Made by a program: the position numbers and the translations under genes. From Amycolatopsis azurea DSM 43854 (GTDB lineage: Bacteria > Actinomycetota > Actinomycetes > Mycobacteriales > Pseudonocardiaceae): DNA of 64,000 bases. Where the stretch lies: assembly GCF_001995215.1 (NCBI RefSeq), contig NZ_MUXN01000001.1, positions 309,672-373,671 of the forward strand, in the 5' to 3' direction. A model generated the notes under the pieces. The model searched no databases. It saw nothing but the letters and a program-made list of their open reading frames with translations, and was not told the origin of the DNA. This document shows, one piece after another, positions 42,375 through 51,276 of this stretch. Positions within the stretch are counted from its first letter, which is position 1. Each line of letters starts with the position of its first letter.

Positions 42375-43439
42375 TCAGCCGCCGATCGCGCTCATGGGCC
42401 GGATCGGCTGCGCGAAGCCGGCCTCGTTGATCTCGTGCCCGGCGAGCTTGCCCCACATGGTCGCCCGCCAGGCGTCCGCCACCTCTTCTTCGCGCGCGCC
42501 CGCGCGCACGAGGGCGCGGAGGTCGGTCTCGTCGTTGCTGAACAGGCACGAGCGCACCGCGCCGTCCGCGGTCAGCCTCGTCCGCTCGCAGGCGCCGCAG
42601 AACGGCCGCGTCACCGACGCGATCACGCCGACGTCGCCGGGGCCGCCGTCGACCAGCCAGCGTTCGGCGGGTGCCCCGCCCCGCGCGGCGGGGAACGGCG
42701 ACAGCGAGAACTCCTCGCCGAGCATGCCGAGGATCTCCTCGGCGGTGATCATGTCGCGCCGGTTCCAGCCGTGCTGCGCGTCCAGCGGCATCTGTTCGAT
42801 GAACCGCAGGTGGTAGCCCTCGGCGAGGCAGAACTTCAGCAGCGGCACGGCCTGGTCCTCGTTCAGCCCGCGCATCAGCACCGCGTTGACCTTCACCGGG
42901 TCCAGCCCGGCCTCACGCGCGGCGGCCATGCCGGCCAGCACGTGCGACAGCCTGTCGCGGCGCGTGATCGTCTCGAACAGCGCGCGGTCGACGGTGTCCA
43001 GCGAGACGTTGATCCGGTCCAGCCCGGCGTCGGCGAGCGACTTCGCGCGCTTCGCGAGCCCGATCCCGTTGGTGGTCATGGAAAGCCGCGGCCGCGGTTC
43101 GAGCGCCGCGATCCGTTCGACGATCTTCTCCAGGCCCTGGCGCAGCAGCGGCTCGCCGCCGGTGAGCCGGATGTCGGTGATCCCGAGCCGTTCGACGGCG
43201 ATCCGCAGCAGGAGCACGAGTTCGTCGTCGGTCAGCACGTCCGCGCTCGGCATCCACTCCAGCCCTTCGGCGGGCATGCAGTAGGTACAGCGCAGATTGC
43301 ACTTGTCGGTGAGCGACACCCGGAGGTCGGTCGCCACGCGGCCGAAGGTGTCGATCAGAGCGGGGTTGTCCGGCCTGGGCACGCTGGGGCGGCCGCGTGT
43401 ACCGGGGACACGGGGAAACCCGAGATCGACTGCTGTCAT
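42375..43439 (-). CDS. moaA: GTP 3',8-cyclase (radical SAM)
   Basis: 354 residues. It converts GTP to 3',8-cyclo-GTP in molybdopterin synthesis. The N-terminal cluster motif is CNLRCTYC (near 45-52) with MPAEGLEWMP next; SAM-binding is RLTGGEPLLR near 92. The second cluster is given by FCGACERTRLTADGAVRSC near 285. The essential C-terminal Gly-Gly is present (SAIGG). ATG 43439 is used; GTG 43445 is possible. Divergent from the MarR gene. Confidence 0.95.
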   Translation of the reverse strand: MTAVDLGFPRVPGTRGRPSVPRPDNPALIDTFGRVATDLRVSLTDKCNLRCTYCMPAEGLEWMPSADVLTDDELVLLLRIAVERLGITDIRLTGGEPLLRQGLEKIVERIAALEPRPRLSMTTNGIGLAKRAKSLADAGLDRINVSLDTVDRALFETITRRDRLSHVLAGMAAAREAGLDPVKVNAVLMRGLNEDQAVPLLKFCLAEGYHLRFIEQMPLDAQHGWNRRDMITAEEILGMLGEEFSLSPFPAARGGAPAERWLVDGGPGDVGVIASVTRPFCGACERTRLTADGAVRSCLFSNDETDLRALVRAGAREEEVADAWRATMWGKLAGHEINEAGFAQPIRPMSAIGG

Positions 43440-43464
43440 TGTCACCAGACTAACCCCGAAGCGG

Positions 43465-43495
43465 GCGAAAGCCGACTGTCTAGAATCGCTTTCGC
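43465..43495. promoter_or_regulatory. Operator-like inverted repeat around a -10 box before the MarR gene
   Basis: GCGAAAGC (43465-43472) and GCTTTCGC (43488-43495) are exact complements flanking TAGAAT (43481-43486), a good -10 for the MarR gene at 43529. A repressor bound here would block the box, and possibly moaA in the other direction. Confidence 0.6.
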
Positions 43496-43528
43496 AGCGA
43501 ATCGGTTTCTTCCCGAAGGGTTTTCCGG

Positions 43529-44002
43529 ATGGCGAAATATCCGCTTTCGGCGGAGGAATTGGCCCGGTTCGCCCACCTCGGCAGGGAAACCAGCACCTTG
43601 ACCGTGCTCCGGCACGCCAGGATCGCCGAGCGGATGGGGCTGTCGGCCACCGATCACAAGGTGCTCGAACTCGTCGGTCAGGCGCCGGGACCGTTGACAG
43701 CGGGCAGGATCGCGGAACTGACCGGGCTGTCGACCGGGGCTGTGACCGGCGTCATGGACAGGCTGGAGAAGGCGGCTCTCGCCCGCCGTGTCCGCGACAC
43801 CGCCGACCGCCGGAAAGTCCTGATAGAGGTCGTTCCCGGTGCCATGGACCGCCACGCGCCGCTCTTCGAATCCGCGTACACGAACATGAAGACGGTCCTT
43901 GAGGAGTTCTCTCCCGGGGAACGGAAAGTGCTCGAACGTTTCCAGAGCGCGTTGCTCGATGGCCTCCGCGACGAACTCCCCGGCAATTCCTCCCGCACAT
44001 AG
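43529..44002 (+). CDS. MarR family transcriptional regulator
   Basis: 157 residues with a winged helix: LSATDHKVLELVGQAPGPLTAGRIAELTGLSTGAVTGVMDRLEKAALARRVRDTADRRKVLIEV (about 36-100). MarR proteins are dimeric repressors relieved by small ligands. The inverted repeat over its own promoter suggests autoregulation. It lies between moaA and the molybdate transport genes, so a role in molybdenum supply is possible but unproven. Fits the usual length. Confidence 0.92.
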   Translation: MAKYPLSAEELARFAHLGRETSTLTVLRHARIAERMGLSATDHKVLELVGQAPGPLTAGRIAELTGLSTGAVTGVMDRLEKAALARRVRDTADRRKVLIEVVPGAMDRHAPLFESAYTNMKTVLEEFSPGERKVLERFQSALLDGLRDELPGNSSRT

Positions 44003-44035
44003 CTTTTCCGCATCTGCGGAAGTAACCTCCCAAGC

Positions 44036-44440
44036 ATGCCGCAATTTCGGTTGTCTGAGGCCGCTCGTCTGCTCGGCGTCAGCGACGACACCGTCCGCCG
44101 CTGGGTGCGCGCGGGCCAGTTGACCGCGTTCGACGACTCGGCGGGCCGCAAGGTCGTCGACGGCGCCGAACTCGCCGCGTTCGCCAAGGCGCAGGCGGAA
44201 CAGCCCGAGGATCCGTCGAACGTCGGCCGCTCCGCGCGCAACCGGTTCGTCGGCCTGGTCACCGAGGTCGTCACGGACAAGGTGATGGCACAGGTCGAAC
44301 TGCAATGCGGCCCGCATCGCGTGGTCTCTCTGATGAGCGCCGAAGCCGTCCGTGAACTCGGGCTGCGGCCCGGGGTGCTCGCGGTCGCCGTCGTCAAGGC
44401 GACCACCGTCGTGATCGAAACCCCGGAAGGAAGCCGATGA
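44036..44440 (+). CDS. HTH-Mop molybdate-responsive protein
   Basis: 134 residues. A MerR/excisionase-type helix-turn-helix (FRLSEAARLLGVSDDTVRRWVRAGQL, 4-29) is joined to a TOBE/Mop molybdate-binding domain (ARNRFVGLVTEVVTDKVMAQVELQCGPHRVVSLMSAEAVRELGL, 67-115). It is the likely molybdate-sensing regulator of modABC, the job ModE does in E. coli. The stop overlaps the modA ATG by four bases (ATGA), so it is the first gene of the mod operon. Confidence 0.9.
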   Translation: MPQFRLSEAARLLGVSDDTVRRWVRAGQLTAFDDSAGRKVVDGAELAAFAKAQAEQPEDPSNVGRSARNRFVGLVTEVVTDKVMAQVELQCGPHRVVSLMSAEAVRELGLRPGVLAVAVVKATTVVIETPEGSR

Positions 44441-45198
44441 GGAGACTCGTCCCCGCCTTGTTCGCGCTGGCACTGGCCGCGACGGCCTGCGGTTCGGAGC
44501 AGCCCGCCGCCCAGCAGGCGGAGGCCAAGACGCTGACCGTATTCGCGGCGGCGTCGCTGACCGAGTCCTTCGGGGCGCTGGGCAAGCAGTTCGAGGCGCA
44601 GCACGCCGGGGTGACGGTGAAGTTCAGCTTCGAGGGCTCCTCGGCGCTGGTCCAGAAGCTGACCCAGGGAGCGAAAGCGGACGTGTTCGCCTCCGCCGAT
44701 CAGGCCAATATGGACAAGGCCACCAAGGGCGAGGTGATCGACGGGCAGCCGTCGGTGTTCGCCACCAACCGGCTCGCCATCGCGGTCGGCAAGGGCAACC
44801 CCAAGGGCGTCAAGGGGCTGGCGGATCTCGCGAAGGACGGGCTGACCGTGGTCGTCTGCGCGCCGCAGGTGCCGTGCGGTTCGGCGACGAAGAAGGTCCA
44901 GCAGGCGTCCGGGGTCACGCTCAAGCCCGCGAGCGAGGAGCAGGACGTCAAGTCGGTGCTCGCGAAGGTGCAGTCGGGCGACGCCGACGCCGGACTGGTC
45001 TACGTCACCGACGCGACGTCCGCGGCCGCGAAGGTGGACAAAGTGGACTTCCCCGAGGCGGCGGGCGCGATCAACGACTACCCGATCGCGGTGGTGAAGG
45101 ACGCTCCCCAGGCGGCTCTCGCGAAGCAGTTCACCGACTTCATCCTCAGCGCCGAAGGCAAGAAGGAACTGGCGAAGGTCGGTTTTGGCGCGCCCTGA
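44437..45198 (+). CDS. modA: Molybdate-binding lipoprotein
   Basis: 253 residues; lipobox ATAC (Cys near 19). [60 protein letters not shown] is the ModA core, with the anion-binding serines in AASL and GSSA. Tyr in [10 protein letters not shown] near 190 closes the site. It delivers molybdate or tungstate to ModB. ATG 44437 overlaps the regulator gene. Confidence 0.95.
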   Translation: MRRLVPALFALALAATACGSEQPAAQQAEAKTLTVFAAASLTESFGALGKQFEAQHAGVTVKFSFEGSSALVQKLTQGAKADVFASADQANMDKATKGEVIDGQPSVFATNRLAIAVGKGNPKGVKGLADLAKDGLTVVVCAPQVPCGSATKKVQQASGVTLKPASEEQDVKSVLAKVQSGDADAGLVYVTDATSAAAKVDKVDFPEAAGAINDYPIAVVKDAPQAALAKQFTDFILSAEGKKELAKVGFGAP

Positions 45199-45201
45199 TC
45201 C

Positions 45202-45265
45202 CGCACTTCGTCCTCTGGACGCGGTAGATGCACACGCAACTACCGCGTTCAGAGGACGAAATGCG
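45202..45265 (+). promoter_or_regulatory. Large hairpin between modA and modB
   Basis: 26-nt arms 45202-45227 and 45240-45265 pair with two mismatches (G-T pairs in RNA), loop 12 nt. The right arm ends just before the G-rich ribosome site of modB, starting GTG 45275. It may trim or attenuate the message after modA. Its arm CAGAGGACGAAATGCG also occurs at 32380-32395. Confidence 0.75.
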
Positions 45266-45274
45266 GGGGGTGGG

Positions 45275-46051
45275 GTGCCGTGGGTGCTCTGGCCGCCGGC
45301 GATCTGCGCGCTGGCGCTGGTGGTGCTGCCGGTCGTCGGCCTGCTGGTGCGCTCGGACCTGAGCCGCTTCCCGGGCCTCATCACCTCGACGTCCTCGCTG
45401 AACGCGCTCAAGCTCTCGCTGATCACCGCCGGACTGTCCACTGTGGCCTGCGTGCTGCTCGGCGTCCCGCTCGCCGTGGTGCTCGCGCGGTCGGGGGCGC
45501 GCGGCGTCCGCGTGCTGCGCGCCGTGGTGCTGCTGCCGCTGGTCCTGCCGCCGGTGGTCGGCGGGCTGGCGTTGCTGTACCTGCTGGGCCGCAAGGGTTT
45601 CCTGGGCGTCCTGGTGACCGCGCTGACCGGTGAGCAGGTGCCGTTCACCACGGCCGCGGTGGTCGTCGCGCAGACGTTCGTCGCGATGCCGTTCCTCGTG
45701 GTCAGCCTCGAAGGGGCCCTCCGCGGTGCCGGTGACCGGTACGAACGGGTCGCGTCGACGCTGGGCGCCAAGCCGTGGACGGTGTTCCGCCGGGTCACGT
45801 TGCCGCTGCTGCTGCCCGCGCTCGGTTCGGGCATCGTGCTGAGCTTCGCGCGGGCGCTGGGCGAATTCGGCGCGACGATCACCTTCGCCGGCAGTCTCGA
45901 AGGCGTCACCCGGACGCTGCCGCTGGAGGTCTACACCCAGGCCGAGGTCGACGTCGACAGCGCCGTGGCGCTCGCGTTGCTGCTCATCCTGGTCGCCGTC
46001 GCGGTGATCGCGCTCGCCCGGCCTCGCGCGCTCGAAGGGGTCCGGTCGTGA
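45275..46051 (+). CDS. modB: Molybdate ABC permease
   Basis: 258 residues with five to six membrane helices ([59 protein letters not shown] and others) and the coupling loop [37 protein letters not shown] 45275 after GGGGGG is preferred; the longer frame from 45185 runs through modA's end and the hairpin. The stop overlaps modC by four bases. Confidence 0.93.
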   Translation: MPWVLWPPAICALALVVLPVVGLLVRSDLSRFPGLITSTSSLNALKLSLITAGLSTVACVLLGVPLAVVLARSGARGVRVLRAVVLLPLVLPPVVGGLALLYLLGRKGFLGVLVTALTGEQVPFTTAAVVVAQTFVAMPFLVVSLEGALRGAGDRYERVASTLGAKPWTVFRRVTLPLLLPALGSGIVLSFARALGEFGATITFAGSLEGVTRTLPLEVYTQAEVDVDSAVALALLLILVAVAVIALARPRALEGVRS

Positions 46052-47112
46052 CCCTTTCGGCGGAGATCGCCCTCCGGCGGGGCGAGTTCACCCTGGACGT
46101 CGGGTTCGAAGTCCCCGACGGCGGCGTCCTCGCCCTGCTCGGGCCGAACGGTTCGGGGAAGTCCAGTGTGCTCGGTTGCCTGGCCGGCCTGCTCCGGCCC
46201 GACCGCGCACGGATCACTTTGGACGGCCGCGGCCTGGCGGGCCTGCCGCCGCACGCGCGCGGGATCGGCTTACTCTCCCAGGACGCCCTGCTCTTCCCGC
46301 ATCTGTCCGCTTTGGACAACGTCGCCTTCGCGCCGCGCTCGACCGGCGCCGGGCGCGCCGAGGCGAAGAAGCGCGCACGCGAGTGGCTGACCGAAGTGGA
46401 CGCGCTCGAACTGGGCGGACGTCGGCCCGCGCAGCTCTCCGGCGGGCAGGCGCAGCGGGTCGCGATCGCGCGGGCCCTGGCTGCCGAGCCGGGGCTTCTG
46501 CTGCTCGACGAGCCCTTCGCCGCTCTCGACATCGACGCGGCGCCGGCCATCCGCGGCCTGCTTCGGCGGGTATTGCGGGGAGGGCCGCCGACCGTGCTGG
46601 TCACCCACGACCCGCTCGACGCGCTGGCGCTGGCCGATCACGTCGCCGTCCTCGACGGCGGCCGGATCGTCGAACGCGGCGAAACCCGCAAGGTCCTGTC
46701 CGCGCCGCGCACGGCGTTCACCGCGCGGATCGCCGGGCTGAACCTGGTGCCCGGAACCGCCGTCGAAGGCGGTTTGCGCACGTCAGGCGGACAGCTGGCC
46801 GGAATCCCGGCTGAGGACGTCGTCGAGGGCGAAGCGGCTGTCGCCGTCTTCCCGCCCAGCGCCGTCGCTGTGTACCTGAAGGACGGTGAGCACCGGGGCA
46901 GTCCGCGCAACACCGTCGAGGGATTCGTCGACGCGCTCGAACCCCACGGACCGGTGATCCGCGTCCGGTCCCGCGGCGACGACTGGGCGGCGGGCCTCGC
47001 CGCCGACCTGACCCCGGCCGCGGTCGCCGAACTGGCGCTCGAACCCGGGACACCGGTCAATCTTTCGGTCAAGGCGGCCTCTGTGGCTGTTCACGCGGTC
47101 GCCGAACATTAG
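46048..47112 (+). CDS. modC: Molybdate ABC ATPase
   Basis: 354 residues. Walker [12 protein letters not shown] near 33-40, [15 protein letters not shown] signature near 132, [12 protein letters not shown]alker B, and THD switch near 190. A C-terminal TOBE domain ([23 protein letters not shown], near 292) is split from the ATPase by the usual linker and binds oxyanion. GTG 46048 overlaps modB (GTGA). Codon 75 (46270-46272) is TTA, the codon read by the bldA tRNA in streptomycete-like bacteria, so ModC may be made mainly in late growth. Confidence 0.94.
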   Translation: MTLSAEIALRRGEFTLDVGFEVPDGGVLALLGPNGSGKSSVLGCLAGLLRPDRARITLDGRGLAGLPPHARGIGLLSQDALLFPHLSALDNVAFAPRSTGAGRAEAKKRAREWLTEVDALELGGRRPAQLSGGQAQRVAIARALAAEPGLLLLDEPFAALDIDAAPAIRGLLRRVLRGGPPTVLVTHDPLDALALADHVAVLDGGRIVERGETRKVLSAPRTAFTARIAGLNLVPGTAVEGGLRTSGGQLAGIPAEDVVEGEAAVAVFPPSAVAVYLKDGEHRGSPRNTVEGFVDALEPHGPVIRVRSRGDDWAAGLAADLTPAAVAELALEPGTPVNLSVKAASVAVHAVAEH

Positions 47113-47115
47113 GGT
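47110..47115 (+). promoter_or_regulatory. -10 box for leaderless HAD mRNA
   Basis: TAGGGT overlaps the modC stop codon and lies 7 bases before ATG 47123. Confidence 0.6.
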
Positions 47116-47122
47116 GGGGTCC

Positions 47123-47917
47123 ATGAACGAGCGCCGTTGGACCTACCTCAGCGACATGGATGGCGTGCTGGTGCAGGAGGAGCACCTCGTGCCCGGCGCG
47201 GACGAGTTCCTCAAGGAGCTGCGCGCCAACGACATCGGCTTCCTGGTGCTGACCAACAACTCGATCTACACCCCGCGTGACCTGCGGGCGAGGCTCGAGC
47301 GGACCGGTCTCGACATCCCCGAGGAGGCCATCTGGACCTCCGCGCTGGCGACCGCGAAGTTCCTCGCGTCGCAGCGGCCGAACGGCTCGGCGTTCGTGAT
47401 CGGCGAGGCCGGGCTCACCACGGCGCTGCACGAGGTCGGCTACGTGCTGACCGAACGCGACCCGGACTACGTCGTCCTCGGCGAGACGCGCACGTACAGC
47501 TTCAGCGCGATAACCCGCGCGATCAGGCTGATCGAGGGCGGCGCGAAGTTCATCGCCACCAACCCCGACGCCACCGGCCCGAGCATGGAGGGTTCCATGC
47601 CCGCCACCGGTTCGGTCGCCGCGCTGATCGAGAAGGCGACCGGCCGTTCGCCGTACTACGTCGGCAAGCCGAACCCGCTGATGATGCGCTCCGCGCTGCG
47701 GCGGCTCGGCGCGCATTCGGAGTCGACGCTGATGATCGGCGACCGGATGGACACCGACGTCCACTCGGGAATCGAGGCCGGATTGCAGACGATCCTGGTG
47801 CTGACCGGCATCTCCAGCAGGGAGAGCGCCGAGCACTACCCGTACCGGCCGACCATGATCATCGACTCGATCGCCGATCTGGTGGGGCGGACCGGCGACC
47901 CGTTCGGCGAAGGCTGA
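47123..47917 (+). CDS. HAD-IIA (NagD-like) phosphatase
   Basis: 264 residues. DMDGVLVQEEHLVPGA holds the nucleophile Asp (residue 11) and the acid Asp. LTNNSIYTPRDLRARL is the NagD-type second motif, KPNPLMMRSALRRLG the lysine motif and MIGDRMDTDVHSGIEAGLQTILVLTG the metal motif. Such enzymes dephosphorylate sugar phosphates or nucleotides; the substrate is unknown. ATG 47123 fits a leaderless start; GTG 47114 is possible. Not coupled to modC except by closeness. Confidence 0.9.
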   Translation: MNERRWTYLSDMDGVLVQEEHLVPGADEFLKELRANDIGFLVLTNNSIYTPRDLRARLERTGLDIPEEAIWTSALATAKFLASQRPNGSAFVIGEAGLTTALHEVGYVLTERDPDYVVLGETRTYSFSAITRAIRLIEGGAKFIATNPDATGPSMEGSMPATGSVAALIEKATGRSPYYVGKPNPLMMRSALRRLGAHSESTLMIGDRMDTDVHSGIEAGLQTILVLTGISSRESAEHYPYRPTMIIDSIADLVGRTGDPFGEG

Positions 47918-47942
47918 GCGAGTCGGCGGCGGACGGAGGGAT

Positions 47943-47948
47943 TATCGT
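47943..47948 (+). promoter_or_regulatory. -10 box for leaderless phosphoesterase mRNA
   Basis: TATCGT lies 7 bases before ATG 47956 and there is no Shine-Dalgarno sequence. Confidence 0.55.
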
Positions 47949-47955
47949 CACAGAG

Positions 47956-48771
47956 ATGCACGACGATCAGCCCGCGTCACCGACCTACGTGGTCGGTGAC
48001 GTGCACGGACACCGGGACGAGCTGGCGGAGGCGCTCCGGGAGAAGGGGCTGCTCGACTCCGACGACGACTGGGCCGGTGGTGAAGCGACCCTCTGGTTCC
48101 TCGGCGACTTCGTCGACCGTGGCCCCGACGGTGTCGGCGTCATCGACCTGGTGATGCGGCTGGAACGGCAGGCCGCCACGGCGGGCGGGCACTGCGGGAC
48201 ACTCCTGGGCAACCACGAGATCCTGCTGCTCGGGATGTACCACTTCGGCGACACGGAGGTGCCGTCCGACTTCGGGCCGCGCAGTTTCGCCCGCAGCTGG
48301 GAGATCAACGGCGGGCTGCTCGAAGACCAGGACAGGCTCACCCCGCAGCACATCGAATGGCTGACCTCGCGCCCGATGCTGACGCTCGCCGCGGACCACC
48401 TGCTGATGCACTCGGACACGCTCGAGTACCTCGGCTGGGGCGAGGACATCGACGAGATCAACGCACGCGGCCGCGAGATCCTCGAAGGCAGTGACATCGA
48501 GTCCTGGTGGGACGTGTGGCGGCGGATGACCACGCGCTACGCCTTCCGCGGCCCCGAAGGCGCCGATGTCGCGCAGCAGCTCATGGACCGGCTCGGCGGC
48601 GAGCGGATCGTGCACGGGCACAGCGTCATCGCCGACCAGCTCGGGATCCACCCCGCGCAGATCGAGGGGCCGTACCTCTACGCGGGCGGGAAGGCGCTGG
48701 GGATCGACGGCGGTCTGTTCGTCGGCGGTCCCTGCCTGATCATCCCGCTGCCGTGGGAGCCCGAAGACTGA
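47956..48771 (+). CDS. Calcineurin-like metallophosphoesterase
   Basis: 271 residues with a complete set of metal motifs: GDVHGH (14-19), GDFVDRG near 50, GNHE near 87, the later His in LLMHSD near 153 and GHSV near 220. It resembles the Shewanella-type and PrpE-like protein phosphatase branch. Substrate unknown. It converges with the YccF gene at a 3-bp gap. Confidence 0.9.
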   Translation: MHDDQPASPTYVVGDVHGHRDELAEALREKGLLDSDDDWAGGEATLWFLGDFVDRGPDGVGVIDLVMRLERQAATAGGHCGTLLGNHEILLLGMYHFGDTEVPSDFGPRSFARSWEINGGLLEDQDRLTPQHIEWLTSRPMLTLAADHLLMHSDTLEYLGWGEDIDEINARGREILEGSDIESWWDVWRRMTTRYAFRGPEGADVAQQLMDRLGGERIVHGHSVIADQLGIHPAQIEGPYLYAGGKALGIDGGLFVGGPCLIIPLPWEPED

Positions 48772-48774
48772 GAC

Positions 48775-49149
48775 CTAGGGGATCTCGACGATCTCCTTGC
48801 CGAGCGGCATCAGCGAGACCGGGATCATCTTGAAGTTCGCCACGCCCAGCGGGATCCCGATGATCGTGATGCACAGCGCGACCCCGGTCAGCACGTGCCC
48901 GATCGCGAGCCACAGCCCGGCGAAAATGAACCAGATGACGTTGCCGATCGTCGACGCGGCCCCGGCGTCGCGCCGGTCCACCACGGTGCGGCCGAACGGC
49001 CAGAGCGCGTAGGCCGCGATCCGGAACGACGCCAGCCCGAACGGGATGGTGACGATCAGGATGCAGCAGATGACGCCGGCGACGATGTAGCCGAGTGCCA
49101 TCCACAGGCCGCACAGCACGAGCCAGATGACGTTCAGGATCAGGCGCAT
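48775..49149 (-). CDS. YccF-domain membrane protein (Rv0870c-like)
   Basis: 124 residues built of two YccF repeats, each with NVIWLVLCGLWMALGY or NVIWFIFAGLWLAIGH followed by CCILIVTIPFGLASFRIA or LCITIIGIPLGVANFKMI; four membrane segments. Function not established. ATG 49149 overlaps the stop of phzF-like gene by one base (TGATG), so they are coupled. Confidence 0.93.
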   Translation of the reverse strand: MRLILNVIWLVLCGLWMALGYIVAGVICCILIVTIPFGLASFRIAAYALWPFGRTVVDRRDAGAASTIGNVIWFIFAGLWLAIGHVLTGVALCITIIGIPLGVANFKMIPVSLMPLGKEIVEIP

Positions 49150-49919
49150 CAGACGTGCAACTCCCCACTGGCCACGGTGACCGCCTGCCCGGAAAGCAGG
49201 ACGCGGTCACCTTCGAGACTCATGCGCACGATGCCACCGCGTGCCGAGGCCTGCTCGCCGACGAGCTCGTGCCGGCCGAGGCGCGCGGCCCAGTACGGCG
49301 CGAGGACGCAGTGCGCGGACCCGGTGACCGGGTCTTCGTCGATACCGACGCCCGGCGCGAAGAACCGCGTGACGAAGTCGATCCCCTCGACGTCGCCCGG
49401 GGCGGTGACCATCAGCCGTCCGGTCCAGTGCGCGCGCAGCGCGGCCAGGTCCGGCGCGAGCGAGCGCACCAAGGCGGCGTCGTCCACCACCGCGAAGAGG
49501 TTCTGGAGGCTGCGCCCGACGTACTCGAAGGAGACGCCCGGCAGGATCGACGACAGGTCGTCGTCCGACTCGCGTGGCGGATCCGATGGGAAGTCCATCG
49601 ACACCCAGCCGTCTTCGGCGCGGCAGCGCAACTCGCCGCTTCTCGTCGTGAAGGTCTGCTCTCCGCCGAGGACGTGCGTGGTCGCCAGCGTCGCGTGCCC
49701 GCACAGGTCGACCTCGGTCTCCGGCGTGAACCATCGAAGCGACTTCGGCCCTTCACTGTCGACGCTGTCGACCTCGACGAAGGCCGTCTCGGCGTGCTTC
49801 AGCTCGGCCGCGACGGACTGCATCCAGTCCGCGTCGCCCGGCGAGTCCAGCAGCACGACGCCGGCGGAGTTACCGGCGAAGGCCTCGGAGGTGAAGGCAT
49901 CGACGATGTAGAGGCGCAT
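49149..49919 (-). CDS. PhzF family isomerase-like protein
   Basis: 256 residues of the diaminopimelate-epimerase fold. MRLYIVDAFTSEAFAGNSAGVVLLD, ELKHAETAFVE (the Glu of PhzF at AETAF), RWFTPETEVDLCGHATLA and the second-half FAPGVGIDEDPVTGSAHC are diagnostic. True PhzF acts in phenazine synthesis, but most homologues have unknown substrates and no phenazine genes are here. ATG 49919 is the natural start; the upstream extension runs into the direct repeat. It is divergent from fadD once the inserted island is ignored. Confidence 0.9.
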   Translation of the reverse strand: MRLYIVDAFTSEAFAGNSAGVVLLDSPGDADWMQSVAAELKHAETAFVEVDSVDSEGPKSLRWFTPETEVDLCGHATLATTHVLGGEQTFTTRSGELRCRAEDGWVSMDFPSDPPRESDDDLSSILPGVSFEYVGRSLQNLFAVVDDAALVRSLAPDLAALRAHWTGRLMVTAPGDVEGIDFVTRFFAPGVGIDEDPVTGSAHCVLAPYWAARLGRHELVGEQASARGGIVRMSLEGDRVLLSGQAVTVASGELHV

Positions 49920-49947
49920 GCCTTCGACGATATCGGGCCCGGCGAGA

Positions 49948-50007
49948 CCCGGCCTCCGGGTTTCCCCCGAGGTGGCGCGGGTCTCCACTTGCAGGTGGCC
50001 GCGGTCA
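49948..50007. repeat. 60-bp direct repeat, left copy (att-like)
   Basis: Identical in 59 of 60 positions to 53459-53518 in the same orientation (one C/T difference at the TTTCCCC block). It contains an imperfect palindrome around CCACTTGCAGGTGG. The copies bound the low-GC island and lie 29 and 51 bp from the flanking phzF-like and fadD starts. Confidence 0.85.
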
Positions 50008-51276
50008 AGTCGACATGTAGCCACGAGTCATTGAGCGGCTGCCGTGGACTATCGCGGGCTGTGCATGACCTGTTTGAGTGAACGAGTCCTGCGGTGCCGA
50101 CTGGTCCTTTTCAAGGACGGTCCCACTGTTGAACAACGAGTCATCGAATAATGAGTGCCAGCAGAGCGATATGGACACTTCGACGCGCACTGGAGCGGTC
50201 GCACTTCTCGTCGGCCCGGGGCAAGGTCGGCCGGTAGCGCTGTCCGAGGTAGGCGGATCAGCTTCCGAAGTGTGGAGAAACGGTATATACGGTTCTTTCC
50301 GGGTTTGCGGACCTAGGTCTGTCGGTGGAGGGCTTGAGTGCCGGATTCCCTGCATTCTCGACTGCCGGTATAGCGTTGGGGTTGTTTCGATGACCAAGTG
50401 CTCATATCGGCGCTGAAGTATCTTTCGTAGTCTTGGACGGGGCCAAGAGTATCCTTGGCTCAACCAGCGAAAACATGGCTATTCCTTTCTTCTTGCCATC
50501 TTGGTATTGAGAGTGGTGAACCAGGGACTCGTGGGTTCTCGCTCCAAGAGCACGATCTCCAATGAGACCTGCCTTGCGGCTCGAAATCTCATTGTCGGGC
50601 TCGCGGTTGCGAGACTCTGTCGATGGTTTCGCACCTGGCCAATGGAGGAACTGGTATCGATGCCGCCAGGCCTGCTGATCGGGTACTGTGCGCTACATCG
50701 TCGGCGTTATGGCGACGGCGATCGGCTGTTTGCAGGAATAGATCATTAATGCTAACCGTGCCGCCCCCTCGGTACCGAGCAATCCGCAGCCGTAAGACCG
50801 TCGTGCGGCAGTATCTGCCGTGCCGGGCCTATCATCGCTCTGAGTGTCCGTTCTTGCGGAGAGTTAGCCAATATGGCGGAAAGTTGTGAGTAACTCGCTG
50901 GTCTCAACCTCTGCGCGCTACGCTGTTTGACCAGTGCCCGCCATGAGACCTGGAAGAGATCAGTTTGAGAGAAGGTGCCTGATTGACTGGGATGAGGCAG
51001 TCACGCGGCGCGAAAATATGTGAAGAATTTTGGAACTTCCCCCAGAGGTGGTCGGCCGGGCATCGTCGATCGAGATGTGTCGCAGCCAGGCCAGGTGCTT
51101 CCCGGGACCGCGCACGTGCGGATGAACGTGATGGCTGTCCTCGCCTCATCGCGGGCAACGACGTGGGAATTTCTTCGGATCGAATTCGGTGCTTCGTGTC
51201 GGTTGAGTGCATCGGTGACGATCTCGATCGGGTGCCGGTCGCGTATCTGGTCTGAGGTTCTATAAAGGGAGTCGCC
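50008..51276. other. 1.27 kb without recognisable genes at the left of the island
   Basis: Several open frames of 80-155 codons exist on both strands, but none shows a domain, a good ribosome site or consistent codon use. A TATAAA (51260-51265) precedes the first cassette gene. The segment may hold a promoter, a non-coding RNA or remains of a lost gene. Confidence 0.5.

Noticed and set aside
44036..44440. MerR family metal regulator
   Set aside because: Only the helix-turn-helix resembles MerR; the C-terminal half is a TOBE/Mop domain.
43678..45909. 743-codon minus-strand open frame over the MarR-mod region
   Set aside because: Antisense to four genes with clear homologies; composition typical of a shadow frame.
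49948..50007. CRISPR repeat or tRNA-derived att site
   Set aside because: Only two copies 3.5 kb apart and no tRNA-like fold or gene end is recognisable, so neither label is supported.
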